DNA of 64,000 nt from Exophiala sp. HKRS030 (Eukaryota > Ascomycota > Eurotiomycetes > Chaetothyriales > Herpotrichiellaceae). Where the stretch lies: the NCBI GenBank assembly GCA_023897205.1, contig JAHWDD010000009.1, forward strand, positions 1,674,001-1,738,000, given 5' to 3'. The notes under the pieces are model-generated. The model did not search any database, was not told the DNA's origin, and was given only the letters and a program-made list of their open reading frames with translations. Position numbers and translations under genes: made by a program. Below are positions 12,521 to 23,661 of the stretch, in pieces (the first letter of the stretch is position 1; each line of letters starts with the position of its first letter).

Positions 12521-14191
12521 ATGCTGTTCAGCGTCAGGTCAAGAGTCACTGTGAACACATTCCTTCATTCGTCTCTGGGAAAGCGACGCCTCTTCGTTTC
12601 CAGGGCACGCGCATCTCCAATCGCCAACTTCTCAATTAATGGTGATCGATTATGGTACGTACTCCGTATGGCACAGATGGTTACAGTCGAATCATCAAGA
12701 ACTCAACTTGCCAATTTTTGAGGTTGGTTGCCTTTGAATGTGTGCTGATATCATCGCGCTGGGTTCTTCAAGGAATGACATCCATTATACTGCACAATTC
12801 AGCGCCCCGTCTCCAGGTGGAGTGACTCGTCTATGCGCCGACGACAATGATAAGAAGGTGCGAGATTGGTTTCGAGACCAGGTGCTTGCTTTGGGCGCAG
12901 ACTACAAGGTACGGAACCCGAGAAAATTAGACCCAGTCTCTACTTCAAAATTACACCTACTACGAGGCAGACAGAGTCAATTGATACCCTGCTTCTGACA
13001 ATCCAAACAGGTAAATGCTACAGGCACCCAATTTGCTCTCATCGAGGGTATGGACAACAGCATCCCACCGATTGCCATGGGTAGTCATCTCGACACGGTG
13101 GCGACGGGAGGCAGATTCGACGGTCCATTAGGTGTAAGTGGTACAGATTTCTCTTTCCCTTTCCTTCTTTCCCTCCCTTCCGTGGTGGTGCTTTACGATT
13201 CCGTCAACGAGTTCATACACCTCTCACAATACATGATATCCAGGTCCTTTGCGCGTTAGAAGTGCTACGAAGTTTCCGCGAACAAGACATCAAGACACGA
13301 GCACCCCTCGTGGCCATCAACTGGACCAACGAAGAAGGGGCCCGTTTCTTTCCCCCTCTGGGTTCGTCTCTCGTCTACGCGGGCCAAAGCACCATAGAGG
13401 CCGCGCACGCCTCGTACTCGAACGACGGTTCCCCGGAAACCATGGGCGGCGAACTCCAACGCATAGGCTACGTGGGCTCCGGGCCCAACACGTTCGACGA
13501 ATTCTCCATCTCGGCGCACTTTGAGGTCCACGTCGAGCAACAGAGCAGCCTGGAGCGGGCCGACAAGCCCGTCGGCTGGGTGCAAGGGTGGGAAGGCATG
13601 ACGTGGTACGAGGTCGTGTTCCGGGGAGCCGACGGCCACGCCAACACGGCCGACATGCACGGGCGGAAGGACAGCGTCCAGGGCGCGGCCAGGTTCATGA
13701 CGAGCGTCGAAACGCTCGCCCACAACATGCACGGCCGCAGCACGGTGACGGCCATCGAGAGCGGGCCCGTGGGGGCTTGCAACATCCAGTCCCGGACGAA
13801 AGTGGTGTTTTGCCTCATGCACGCCGAGGGTGAGGGCTTGCTGGAGATGGGCCGACGGGCTGAGGGGTTGGCCAAAACCGCGGCTTCGACGCACGGTCTG
13901 GAGCTCGACATGACTCGGTCCCTTCATATCTTGCCGGGAGACTTTACACCGGAGGCGGTGGATTGTGTCGCCCGCGCGTGCGGCGACAAGGGGGTAGGCG
14001 CCCGTACCTTGACGGGCCACGACTCTCTTGAGACCTTGCTCGTCGCCCCGACGGCCATGGTGTTTGTCAGGTCCAAGGACGGCGTGAGCCATTCGGCAAA
14101 AGAGTGGAGTGACAAGGATGATTGTGCTGAAGGGGCTTTGGTACTGGGGAAGTCGGTCTTGAATTTTGACGAGTATCTGTTGAAAAAGTAA
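12521..14191 (+). CDS. M20-family amidohydrolase (N-carbamoyl-amino-acid hydrolase / allantoate amidohydrolase type)
   Basis: Metal-dependent enzyme of the hydantoinase/carbamoylase branch of peptidase family M20, which hydrolyses ureido or carbamoyl compounds to release ammonia and carbon dioxide. Exons are 12521-12654, 12773-12908, 13011-13133 and 13244-14191, giving 446 residues. Visible metal-site motifs are GSHLDTV (His116, Asp118), GGRFDG (Asp127), NWTNEEGARF (Glu161-Glu162) and a late GHD...SKDGVSHS segment; the dimerisation part carries GADGHANT. The N-terminal 40 residues are rich in Arg and Ser with few acids, which suggests a mitochondrial presequence. Intron 1 contains a TACGGAGTA motif. 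The substrate (allantoate, ureidopropionate or N-carbamoyl amino acids) cannot be told from sequence. The gene lies between the double-zinc-knuckle regulator and an SDR on the same strand, which hints at a shared catabolic role. Confidence 0.88.
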
Positions 14192-14785
14192 AGGAAGGAC
14201 GTCGAGGATAAGGAGATATTGACGCTACCGTTTTACGAGTCCGAGTATGAGTGACGAGCAACGACGGTCCGATTACAAGAAATGTACCGAGCGATTTGTA
14301 CCGTACACAGCGAGCGATATTTCCTCCTCCAACGATATCTCTAGTGTATACGGAGTACATCCAAGAGGCATCCTAACTCAGCTAGGGTAGGTAAGTTGGA
14401 AATACTCCCGTATAGAGCAATTCTATCCCTGTACCAAAAGGTTATTATTTTCATCCAAGACAAATAGTTCACCAGAAATGTACTCGTAGTGTCTAGGTAG
14501 ACGCTCATCTCCATAAATGTTTCTTTTTGTGACTGTCCTCAGACTTAACAGAGACATCGAAATCATTTCACCAAATCGTACCGACTCATTGTACCCCCGT
14601 ATTTCCCTCCAACTCGGGCTCTAGGTCGTGGCATCAATAGCATACCTAAGTATACACCTCCAAGTCCTCCGTACATCAACTCATACTGTACACAATACAC
14701 TGTATCTTCCTGGAAACAAGTGCTACAGCGTAACAACAACCCTTCCAACCCCTGGAAGGGAAAGAAAAAAGAAAAAGGAATCAAA
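14192..14785. other. Intergenic region between amidohydrolase and SDR genes
   Basis: No gene seen. It contains the palindrome CGGTCCG at 14265-14271, a possible Zn2Cys6 binding site, and a TACGGAGTA motif at 14349-14357. Confidence 0.5.
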
Positions 14786-15928
14786 ATGTACCTTCCCAAA
14801 CCAGGCGACGCACATGTTTTGGATCTATTCAGTCTCAAGGGTAAAGTCGCCATTGTGACAGGTACGTTTTGAGTCTTGTTGTAGGGAGTACATATCATCA
14901 TCTATCCATTCCCACCCTCGTCCGTCGTCGACTATAGCTCGTCACTTGCAATTGTTCAACACACACACACACGCGCGCGCGCAGGAAACTAAAAATGAGT
15001 GCTTAAAGGCGGCTCACGAGGCATCGGTCTCGAAATCGTCAAGGCCTACGCTGAAGCCGGGGCCTCGGTCGCGAGTATCTACCGCAGCTCCTCGACGGCC
15101 CACCAACTCGCGGCCGACCTGTCGTCTACCCACGGGGTCACCATCCGAGCCTACCAATGCGACGTCAGCGACGAAACGGCCGTCGGCGCCGTCTTTGAGC
15201 GCATCGTGGCCGATTTCGGGGGCAAGATCGATATCCTCGTCGCCAACGCCGGGATATGTTACACCGCCGCCGCCGAGGACATGAGCACGGCGGAATTTCG
15301 AAGCGAAATGGGCGTGAACTTCGACGGGCCTTGGTTCTGCGCCCGCGCCGCGGCCAAGTACTTCAAAGCTCAAGGGAGTGGCGGGAATATCATTTTCACC
15401 ACGAGCATATCTGGGATGATTGTAAATATTCCCGACAAGCAGGCCATTGTGAGTTTTTTTTCCTCTTCCTTTTGGCTGTTGCCCCCTGACCTCGATCGAC
15501 TCCTCTCGACGACAGAGGCCTCGGTCTCAGAACATGCTTGAAACATTGGGTTTTTTTTTGCTCTCAATGCTGATGAATTATATGATGAAACTAGTACAAC
15601 GCTTCCAAGGCTGGGTTGATACATTTGGCAAAGAGTCTTTCGATCGAATGGATAGATTTTTGTAGAGTCAATTGTGTCAGTCCTGGATATATCTGGACAG
15701 ATATGTTGGATGGAGTGCCCAAAGAGTTGTCGGATGAATGGGTTGCGTTGACTCCAGCAAAACGCATGGGGGAGACATATGAGTTGAAAGGGGTGAGTTA
15801 TGATTGTTGTGAAAGACACAACACCAACTGACATGGAGAGACAGGCCTACCTGTTCTGTGCCTCGAATGCATCGAGCTTCATGACTGGTGCGAATATTGT
15901 TGTTGATGGCGCTTGCACGGTGCCATGA
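14786..15928 (+). CDS. Short-chain dehydrogenase/reductase, sorbose reductase / NADP mannitol dehydrogenase-like
   Basis: NAD(P)H-dependent oxidoreductase, most like the fungal Sou1/mannitol-2-dehydrogenase branch that reduces ketohexoses. Exons 14786-14861, 15009-15448, 15595-15792 and 15845-15928 join to 265 residues, the usual size. The nucleotide-binding motif TGGSRGIG is at residues 25-32, the NAG motif follows (VANAGI), and the catalytic Tyr-Lys pair is YNASK at 173-177 with an upstream Ser (TTSISG). The C-terminal YELKG, FCASNASSFMTG and VDG elements match the branch well. The start was chosen because it gives the LFSLKGKVAIVTG opening typical of these enzymes. Intron 1 holds a CA/CG dinucleotide tract. 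It is on the same strand as the regulator and amidohydrolase upstream. Substrate assignment is by family likeness only. Confidence 0.88.
14959..14983. repeat. (AC)n(GC)n dinucleotide tract in SDR intron 1
   Basis: Alternating AC then GC dinucleotides inside the first intron of the SDR gene. Such purine-pyrimidine alternation can adopt Z-DNA; no function is implied. Confidence 0.9.
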
Positions 15929-16754
15929 TGAAGATATCCACGTATGGAGTGTGTGTGTTGGTTAACTCACTGATCAGATGGATGTTGGAAAGTACAGATA
16001 TCATGGGAATTCGGGTTGATTGGTCTCAGGAATAGATCACAGGTCGCCCAGGTCAGTGAGTGTGAAGTACCTACTGGATTTCTTCAGGGATGCCCCCAGA
16101 CTGCGGAAAAGAGAGCCTATTAGTGACAGTTCTAACCTATTGGGCATGCCTAAAAAGTTGGCCAATAGGCCATAAGGACGGAAGATTGTAGGCGACAGGG
16201 GTCGCTGTTACTCTACCAAATCGGAGTCCGTAAAACAACCATGCATGATTTATTTAACTCCATGAGCAAACTTCTATATTTACTTCAACACATGCCACAG
16301 AGGTTTCAGATTTTTCGCCATCTTGTCTCTTGTCGACGCACATCATTCGACGTCAAACAATCGACGACGGACGGCGACTGATGTCCCACATATGAAACAA
16401 CGATGTTCAATACATGGCACATGCCTGTCCAGGTCCATGGTCTGTTCCCGTGTCAATTCTTCAGGGTTCATCCCATCATCGGCTGAGAATTCTCCATTCG
16501 ACGACGTCGCATATTTCTTTCCCTCTCTCCACTACGGAGTCTTCTCTACGACCAACAATCCACTCTCCTTCCAGGTTTCTATACCATTTCAACGTCGCTT
16601 AAACGGGTAGGGCAACCTTTCGTATCTTTTTTTCCTCCTCATTCACTTTCTGCCCTTGTCCTTGTTTGCCGCAGTTGATCTTGGAATCGCTGCTTTCTCC
16701 CTCCCCGGACCGAAATCATGCTGTGTCTCTCCCAATAACAACAATCATGATAAT
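15929..16754. other. Intergenic region and 5' leader of the mannosyltransferase gene
   Basis: No supported gene. The right half is CT-rich, as in fungal leaders, and carries several upstream ATGs (for example near 16380-16415). A short intron in the leader ending near 16674 is possible. An inverted CCAAT pair lies at 16136-16169. Confidence 0.5.
16136..16169. promoter_or_regulatory. Inverted repeat of CCAAT boxes
   Basis: CCTATTGG at 16136-16143 and CCAATAGG at 16162-16169 are exact inverted repeats with 18 nt between them, so two CCAAT boxes face each other. The CCAAT-binding HapB/C/E complex is general in filamentous fungi. The pair is about 590 nt before the mannosyltransferase start. Confidence 0.35.
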
Positions 16755-18350
16755 ATGCTTCTACCGCGGCCGTCTCGATTCCGTGGTCAATGGCATCGTC
16801 GAAGATTCAGTCTCTTTGGCCAGTTTCTCCTGATATTCCTCCTCCTCCTCTACCTCCACTCTCGATTTTACTCGAGCCCGACCCGGCAGACACCAAAGGC
16901 CGTCGTCCCGACTCCCGCGCCCCGTCCCACGAGCCCTCTCCTCAAAAGCCAGGCTTCCTTCTGGCGAGATCTATACCTCTTAATCTTGAACAATGACCCG
17001 AACTGTGACCATCCACCGGACCCTGTGGTGCCTCAAAAGTTGGACATTGGATATGATCCCTCCCACAACCACCAAAGACCGGACATACTGTTCATGGAGT
17101 CCAAGGACATCAAGCGCATGAGGGAGGCCCATTCCAACTTTATAAATGACATGAAAAAGTCCACCCCGAAAATGCCCTATGAACCGGGCAGCCGGGGCCT
17201 GGTCATGACCGCGGGGTTCAAACAACTCCCCGTCATGGTCATTTCCATTCGCATGCTGCGCAGGACGTGGTGCCTGTTGCCCGTCGAGGTGTTCGTGGCC
17301 GACCCGGACGAGTACGACGAGGAGATTTGTACCAAGGTCCTGCCGACGCTCAATGCCAAGTGTCTGGTGTTGCAGGACATCTTCCGAGCCGCCGAGTCTG
17401 GCGTCGCCATCGACCGCTTCCAGTACAAGATCATGGCCATTCTCTTCTCGTCCTTTGAGGAGGTGTTGCTGCTCGACTCGGACGCCTTTCCCATCTACAA
17501 CCCCATCACCATATTCGAGCAGGAACCTTTCAAGAGCACGGGCATGATCGTGTGGCCGGACTTTTGGTTCGCCTCGGAATCTCCGTATTACTTCGAGATT
17601 GCCAAAATCGACGAGGTCCCACCGCTGAACGTCAGGGCCTCGGTCGAGTCCGGTGAGCTGATGTACTCCAAGTCCAAGCACAACATGTCCATCATGCTGG
17701 CGGCGTACTACAACTACTACGGCCCGACTTATTACTACCCGCTCCTCTCGCAGGGCGCCCCCGGCCAGGGTGACAAGGAGACGTTCGCCTGGGCGGCCGC
17801 CGCGCTGAAGGAGCCGTACTACGCCGTCCACGAACGGGTGATGGCCCTGGGCCGGTTCGACTCCAACGGCCACTACCTCGGCAGCGCCATGGCCCAGCAC
17901 GACCCCATCGCCGACTGGGTCTACACCAGGGTCAACGGCCCCCCCCACGAGCGGCTCGGGGAAGGGGAGGCCTCGACAGACTTCAACCCTTTCGACATCA
18001 AACCGACCGAGGTCCGGCCGTTTTTCGTGCACGCCAACTTTCCCAAGTTCGACCCGGCCACGATCTTTGGCCACCAGATGCGCGGGTTCGAGGACGAGGT
18101 CACGGGCTCCGGCGGCCCGACGCACGACTCCAACGGGACCGCCGTGCGGTGCTGGATGAGCGAAAGCCGCGCCAACGAGGTGTTTGGGTTCGACGTCGAG
18201 CGCGGCTTCTGGGAGGAGATCATGGGCACCGCCTGCGAGTACGAAGGCCAGTTCGGCTGTTGGAAGGGCCGGCACGGCATCTGTGACCGGGTCAGGCACT
18301 ATTACCTCGAAGTGTTTCACGACCCACCTCGAGATTCTGATCGTCCATGA
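16755..18350 (+). CDS. Golgi alpha-mannosyltransferase, GT71 (Mnn1/Mnn2 family)
   Basis: Type II membrane glycosyltransferase that extends mannan or N-glycan outer chains from GDP-mannose in the Golgi. Single exon of 531 residues starting at the first in-frame ATG; the upstream frame is open but lacks ATG. A short basic cytosolic tail (RFRGQWHRRR) precedes one transmembrane segment at about residues 20-38 (LFGQFLLIFLLLLYLH), then a Pro-rich stem. The catalytic domain has the family segment FQYKIMAILFSSFEEVLLLD with the metal-binding DSD, and a later QGDKETF motif. The mannosyltransferase domain and its size fit Mnn2-type alpha-1,2 enzymes better than Mnn1, but linkage cannot be proved. The GC content of the second half is high, which makes long antisense open frames that are artefacts. 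Confidence 0.9.
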   Translation: MLLPRPSRFRGQWHRRRFSLFGQFLLIFLLLLYLHSRFYSSPTRQTPKAVVPTPAPRPTSPLLKSQASFWRDLYLLILNNDPNCDHPPDPVVPQKLDIGYDPSHNHQRPDILFMESKDIKRMREAHSNFINDMKKSTPKMPYEPGSRGLVMTAGFKQLPVMVISIRMLRRTWCLLPVEVFVADPDEYDEEICTKVLPTLNAKCLVLQDIFRAAESGVAIDRFQYKIMAILFSSFEEVLLLDSDAFPIYNPITIFEQEPFKSTGMIVWPDFWFASESPYYFEIAKIDEVPPLNVRASVESGELMYSKSKHNMSIMLAAYYNYYGPTYYYPLLSQGAPGQGDKETFAWAAAALKEPYYAVHERVMALGRFDSNGHYLGSAMAQHDPIADWVYTRVNGPPHERLGEGEASTDFNPFDIKPTEVRPFFVHANFPKFDPATIFGHQMRGFEDEVTGSGGPTHDSNGTAVRCWMSESRANEVFGFDVERGFWEEIMGTACEYEGQFGCWKGRHGICDRVRHYYLEVFHDPPRDSDRP

Positions 18351-19488
18351 CGGACAGATCCAACCCCTTCTCTCACCTTGGCCTTGATCTTGATCTGGAT
18401 CTGGAAATTGGACAATGACCAGAATCCCCCCAAACGTCGAGGCCACCGGCTCCTCCTTGTCTTTTGGCTGATATTTTGGTGCGAAATTCCGTCCGCGTCG
18501 GGTCGGTTGATTGATGGATCGATCGACTTTGTTTATCTACACACATACTCACTGCCGTTGAACATCTATATACCTACGCACCTACGTACCTAGCTGAGCA
18601 CCTACCTTTTCTATTGGCAGCAGGGGAAGGGGATCATTACAAAGACCAGTCGATGTCGTGTTGCGATACACGTCTTTTTTTTTGGTTGGGTCACGAAGTC
18701 CAACGAGACACACGAATGTCAATGAAGCATGAATCAATGTCTTTTTTTTCCATCGTACTCTTTAGGAATACACCGTATCCAATTCGTACGTACACGTAGG
18801 CCACCTTTTTCATGCACGTCAATCAAGTACATCACGAAGAACCAACCCACCTATAATCTTTTGGTGGAAAAAGAAGGTACATCATAAGTATATTCCGAAA
18901 ATTGGCATTGTTGTCTGTCTGTCTCTCTAGTCTAGTCCAAAAGCTTTGTCCCGACATTGGAGGCGGAAAACAGAAACAGAGACAAAGCACCTGGCGTACC
19001 TGGATGGGTAGGTAAGGTCGGGTTTGGGGGGCTTGCGCTGTGGTCGAAAAGCGGGAACTGAAACAGAAATCGAACCCGTCTGTACGGAGTACTTGAATCT
19101 GCAAGGTTCGCCTGAACATCTCTTCATGCGCCGTCCAGGTCGTTCCTGTCCCCGTGCAAATGTACCCAGGTACCTATAAGATCATGCTCCACAGAAAAAC
19201 CCGCCTACCCTTCGCCCGCAGCTCCCAACACAATAAAGACAGCAATCGTAACGGTCATGATGAAGGAGAAGAAGACGAGGATATGAGGCACGCCTCCTCC
19301 TCCTCCCGAAAATCCCAATGTGTGTATGCGCCGATTTACTTTTTCTCCTCTTTTCCAACGAGAAACTCCAACCGAAAAAAAGTCAGGATAGAAACACAAT
19401 ATCTTGAGAAGAGAAGAGAAAATCACCAGCTCTGGACGCAGATTCGAACACACCGCTAGGAACGAGCCTAAATGATGCACTCAATTCC
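18351..19488. other. Convergent intergenic region (3' ends of mannosyltransferase and ASE1 genes)
   Basis: No supported gene in 1.1 kb. It contains T-runs (18668, 18741), short TACCTA repeats near 18570-18605, and a TACGGAGTA motif at 19083-19091. It presumably holds both terminators. Confidence 0.5.
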
Positions 19489-22155
19489 TCAATACGTCTC
19501 TTCGAGCTCGGTGCTCCAAGCTGCGTCGCTCCCGTCGACTCGCACCGCGTGGCCATATAGACTGGAATTCATGTTCTCGTCCGAGATGTCACGGAATTGA
19601 CCATGGCCATACTGCTGTGCTTGACCTTGGTAGCCGTACTGTTGCTGCTGCTGATTCGGCATGCGCATCTTCGCAGGTGGAGGGGCCATTTGTCCCGCAA
19701 ATGCACCCCCAGCAGTACCGGGTCTCTTGCCGTTCAGGTTTTGGTGTGGGTTGACACTCATGCCCAACGTATTCGTCGTGGATGCATGGACCTTGGAATA
19801 GTACGTATCTCTGACGTCGCGTTCAGGTTCCATCTCCGAAGCGTCAGAGTATGTTTCCCAATTCTCACTTCCGGATGCTGTTGTGGCAGTCGTCATGTTG
19901 GAAGACGTATTGGACGTCTGGCGCGATTGATTGGTGGAAGGGGGTGCAGATGGGTTTGACCGATGACTGTGACCATGGACTGAACCTGCTAAAGAATGCG
20001 ATGTCTGGTGTTGATGTTGACTCATGTGTCCGGCATAATATGCGTCGGCTTGTGGCTGATGTTGTTGACGATCACGGTTGAGGAGGGATATTGACATGTA
20101 TGACATGCGCTCGCGGTCATCATAGACGTCTTCTGGGGATATTGGCCGGACATAACGGTTGCTCTCGTTGGATCCTGAAGAAACTGTACTGGCAGGCCGA
20201 CCCGTCGCAGGAGCTTGATTGAGGGGCAACCCTGTAGTCGTAGGTGCCGGCTCTTGCGGAGGCACAAAGAGATCCCTCATTTTGGGAGGAGGTGCTCGAG
20301 GAGGACCCATTGATTTCGTACTCTGGCCAAAATTGTGTTGCGGCTCAGCAGGTTGGGATGTGGCATGGGATGTGGCATGATGAACCGTCCGGCGTTCGGG
20401 TGAGTTGTTGCCATGCTTCAATGTGCCCAATGGTGCACGAGCTGGGATTTTCGAAGGAGACTTGGCTTGTGATGAACATCCATTTGCAGCAGATGCTGGC
20501 GCGGGATGTTGTCTCATTGTTGCGGATCTGCTACCAGTTGGCGTTTTGGCTGTGGAACGTGGTGGAGGGCCTTTCATAACACTTGCAGGTCGAGCTATCT
20601 GTGCAGACTTTCCAGCACTTGGAGCTGATTTAGCAGGCTGCGTAGTGGCAGGAGTCTTCGATCTCGGTGGAAGTCCGTTTGGTGTCTTCGATCGTGGAGG
20701 TGGCGCTTTGGTCTCTGCTTCTTCCATTTCATCCAAGAACCTCTCGCCATGAATCAAGAACGGTCTGCCGTATTCGTCTTCATACTTCTGGAGGGTCTTG
20801 GTTAACTCGGCTGTAACCTTGGGGAGTTCCTTCGCGATCCTCTTTCTCATCTTTTCCTCGCGCAAGAGTTTGCCAGGATCTCGCTTCTCTCCTTTCTGTG
20901 GCTTTAGCATCAATCTCGTAGCATCTGCAGCAGATGCAGCAAGTGATTCCTTATCGGCAACCAGTGACTTGTACTTCTCAACAACTGTCAAGATTGGCGC
21001 CCGCTGTTCCTTCAGCGTGGTAAGTCGTTCGATCTCTGCCTCATGTGCAGATAGTAGAGCATCGCTGTAGACATCAGAGAATGCTGGTGTGAAATCGAGC
21101 ATCTCTTCCTCCGAGAAGTATAGAGAGTCCCAAAGCTCTTGAAGTCTAACACGAGCATCCTCAACAAACAAGTGCAGGTTTTGTCTCTTCAACTCGTTGA
21201 GTCTTGCCAACTCATCCTCGAATTCGTTGATGGTTCGTAGGCCACAACCGCGGTTAGCAGCCAGGAAAGCCTTCCGATCTGCTTGTTCAATACCCAATCG
21301 ATCCCACAAATTCTCTATGTTCTTCTTGATGTCGACGATTCTCCTCTCTCGGCTTTTCTTTTCATCGACAAGTTTCTCACGCCGGCTCTTTAGTCGGTCC
21401 AAATCTGCCTGGTGTAGTCCTAGTTGCTCGGGTGAGTCCCGATAATGCTGCACTATCAAAGAATCGGTCTGCGCCTGTGGGATACCCAAGTCCGACCACA
21501 ACCTCACAATCTCTTCTGCGGTTTGCTGAACCACAACGACTCTTCTATTATACTCATCATAGACTCGTGAGAATTCCTCATCAAGGGTTGTGACATAAGA
21601 GGGAGACAAGTCGAAGTTCGGTGGACATGTAGTGGAAGAAGTGGGAGGTAGTCTGATCTTGACGAAAGATGATTCGAGATGCGACGAGTATGACTCGAGA
21701 GCTTGAACCAGCTTCTTGACTTGTTCAAATCGTTCTCGGTGGAGCCTGCTGACGACGTTGTACTTTTCTTTGAGGTCGCGTAAACAGTCGATAAGAGGGA
21801 AGGTAACTCTGAGTCCACTGCTGTCCAGGTCATAGCCTCTCTCTTTTTCGTCGTCCAGCGAAGCTTCCATCTGTTTGATGGTCTTGATTATGTTATGCGC
21901 CTCTTCGGTGAGTTCGTTCTTTTCCCTGCAAGCAATGATTAGCACATCTCGTCAACACGGGCTCAATAGCACAACATACTGGTTGACACTGCGGAGGTGG
22001 TTGTGAAGTGTTTCAGATAGAGCTGCGAAGAGCTCTGTTTCTCTGGAGTCGCGTTCATTTCGAGGAACCCCGATCTCATCGAAGATCGAGTGCAATTGAC
22101 CGATGATGGTGGTGACCTGGGTCGTCAAGTAGCTGGTGTCCATGGGCGCGGGCAT
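19489..22155 (-). CDS. ASE1: Anaphase spindle elongation protein, Ase1/PRC1/MAP65 family
   Basis: Microtubule-associated protein that crosslinks antiparallel microtubules in the spindle midzone. Exons on the minus strand are 22155-21980 and 21925-19489, joined in frame as ...SVNQ|EKNELTEE..., giving 870 residues. The N-terminal two-thirds are long coiled coils with dimerisation and rod segments (for example LWSDLGIPQ, ENLWDRLGIE and LQELWDSLYF repeats, each a MAP65 rod signature). The spectrin-like microtubule-binding part follows, with the motif LLREEKMRKRIAKELPKV, and then KYEDEYGRPFLIHGERFLD. The C-terminal 350 residues are disordered, rich in Ser, Pro, Gln and Arg, with SPSKIP-type possible Cdk sites. 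A second ATG at 22143 is an alternative start. It is divergent from CSN5. Confidence 0.93.
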
Positions 22156-22545
22156 GTTGGCGACTCAGGGCTGGTGGCCCAGCTGCTTGATGATAGGTGT
22201 CTGTCAGGTTGAACAGAGGCAATGACAAGAATGGTGAATAAGCTGAAAGAGCATTTGAAGAAGGCCACCAGATGGTCGAAGCGGCGTCGTGCGAATCAGG
22301 TGGGAGTCCATCAAGCATATCAGCAAAGCGCGCTCCAGATGGTTGTTGTTTCGGCGGTTGCACAGCAACAACGAGGTGTATCTCAACTAAGAAATTACCT
22401 AAGCATTTCTCCGACGAATCACTCCCCGCATTCATCATCACTTCTAAATTAATAGTGTCTACTGCATGAACTGACCGCAGCCTCGACGAAGAACACATAA
22501 CCATCCACCTTGTAACGATTTCGACCTAGTAGGGTCGTCGCCCTA
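22156..22545. promoter_or_regulatory. Shared divergent promoter of ASE1 and CSN5
   Basis: The start codons of two divergent genes are 390 nt apart, so both promoters and leaders must fit here. No TATA box is evident. Open frames in this interval are short and unsupported. Confidence 0.6.
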
Positions 22546-23661
22546 ATGTCTACCAAGTCGGCTTTTCGAAACTGGGAGGCTGAAAACGGCATAATTACGA
22601 TAGATCCCTCTCAAAACGCTCTCTACACCCTCCCTGACCCTACCGCCTACAAAGCCCTCCAGAGCAACGCACCATGGAAGAAAGATCTCAATTACTTTAC
22701 ACATGTGCGCGTTTCTGCTCTCGCTCTCCTCAAGATGACCACACATGCACGTTCCGGTGGTAGTATAGAAATCATGGGTCTGATGACGGGCTATGTTTCG
22801 GGTACGTCACTCATCATCACCGACGCATTCAGATTACCAGTCGAAGGCACGGAGACAAGAGTCAACGCACATGCCGATGCAGACGAATACATGGTGAACT
22901 TTGGCATCATGTCAAGGGAAGGAGGCGGTCAACTCGAGAATCCCATCGGATGGTACCACTCACACCCTGGTTATGGCTGCTGGCTCTCGGGCATCGACGT
23001 GCACACGCAGATGAACCAACAGATGGTCAACGATCCATTCGTAGCCGTGGTCATCGACCCGGATCGGACGGTCAGCGCGGGAAAAGTCGAGATCGGAGCT
23101 TTCAGAACATATCCCGAGGGTCAACGACCAAGTGACAAAGCCTACACGGAAGACGGAGAAGACTTCCAGGCCATCCCGCCGGGGAAGATAGAGGACTTTG
23201 GTGCACATGCCCACTCGTACTATCCCCTCGAAGTGTCCCACTACAAGTCTACCCTCGACACACATGTACTCGACCTTCTTTGGAACAAATACTGGACGGC
23301 GACAATCTCACAGTCGCCACTGTTTACCAATAGAGACTACGCGAATAAGCAGATCGCCGACCATACAATCAAGATCAAAGACGTCACCAGGGCGCAAAAG
23401 TTAGGGATGAGCTTCAACCGAAGAGGTCAAGAATTGGCGGGAAGCGGCGACAAGGATTTCAGGGTGATCAAAAATGGCCCGTTGGAGCAAGTCGTCCGAG
23501 GAGGCAACAAGATCGCATCCGAGGAGATGGCTGGTCTATTAGCTAGCGAGGTCAAGAAAAGACTGTTTTGGGGTGTCGTGCAGGAGGCTCGGGTGAAGGC
23601 GGCAGGAGAACAAGCCATGGACGCTGCGGCTGGTGTCTCCGTGTCAAGCAATGGCGCTTGA
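22546..23661 (+). CDS. CSN5: COP9 signalosome subunit 5 (JAMM deneddylase)
   Basis: Catalytic subunit of the COP9 signalosome, a zinc metalloprotease that removes Nedd8 from cullins. Intronless, 371 residues. The MPN+ (JAMM) site is complete: Glu75 in GGSIEIMGLM, His138 and His140 in WYHSHPGYG, and Asp151 after CWLSGID. The opening with FRNWEAENGI and the motif HVRVSALALLKM before the catalytic domain are typical of CSN5 and separate it from proteasomal Rpn11. The C-terminal part (helical, about residues 230-360) matches the CSN5 dimerisation region. In filamentous fungi this complex links light, development and secondary metabolism. Confidence 0.96.
   Translation: MSTKSAFRNWEAENGIITIDPSQNALYTLPDPTAYKALQSNAPWKKDLNYFTHVRVSALALLKMTTHARSGGSIEIMGLMTGYVSGTSLIITDAFRLPVEGTETRVNAHADADEYMVNFGIMSREGGGQLENPIGWYHSHPGYGCWLSGIDVHTQMNQQMVNDPFVAVVIDPDRTVSAGKVEIGAFRTYPEGQRPSDKAYTEDGEDFQAIPPGKIEDFGAHAHSYYPLEVSHYKSTLDTHVLDLLWNKYWTATISQSPLFTNRDYANKQIADHTIKIKDVTRAQKLGMSFNRRGQELAGSGDKDFRVIKNGPLEQVVRGGNKIASEEMAGLLASEVKKRLFWGVVQEARVKAAGEQAMDAAAGVSVSSNGA

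Noticed and set aside
13265..14092. 275-codon antisense frame in the amidohydrolase gene
   Set aside because: The sense strand carries all M20 motifs in frame; the antisense frame is compositional.
8019..18350. Secondary-metabolite gene cluster
   Set aside because: No polyketide synthase, peptide synthetase, terpene cyclase or transporter is present; the genes look catabolic or general.
16980..18446. 488-codon open frame antisense to the mannosyltransferase gene
   Set aside because: It results from high GC at third positions of the real gene. Its translation has no recognisable motif.
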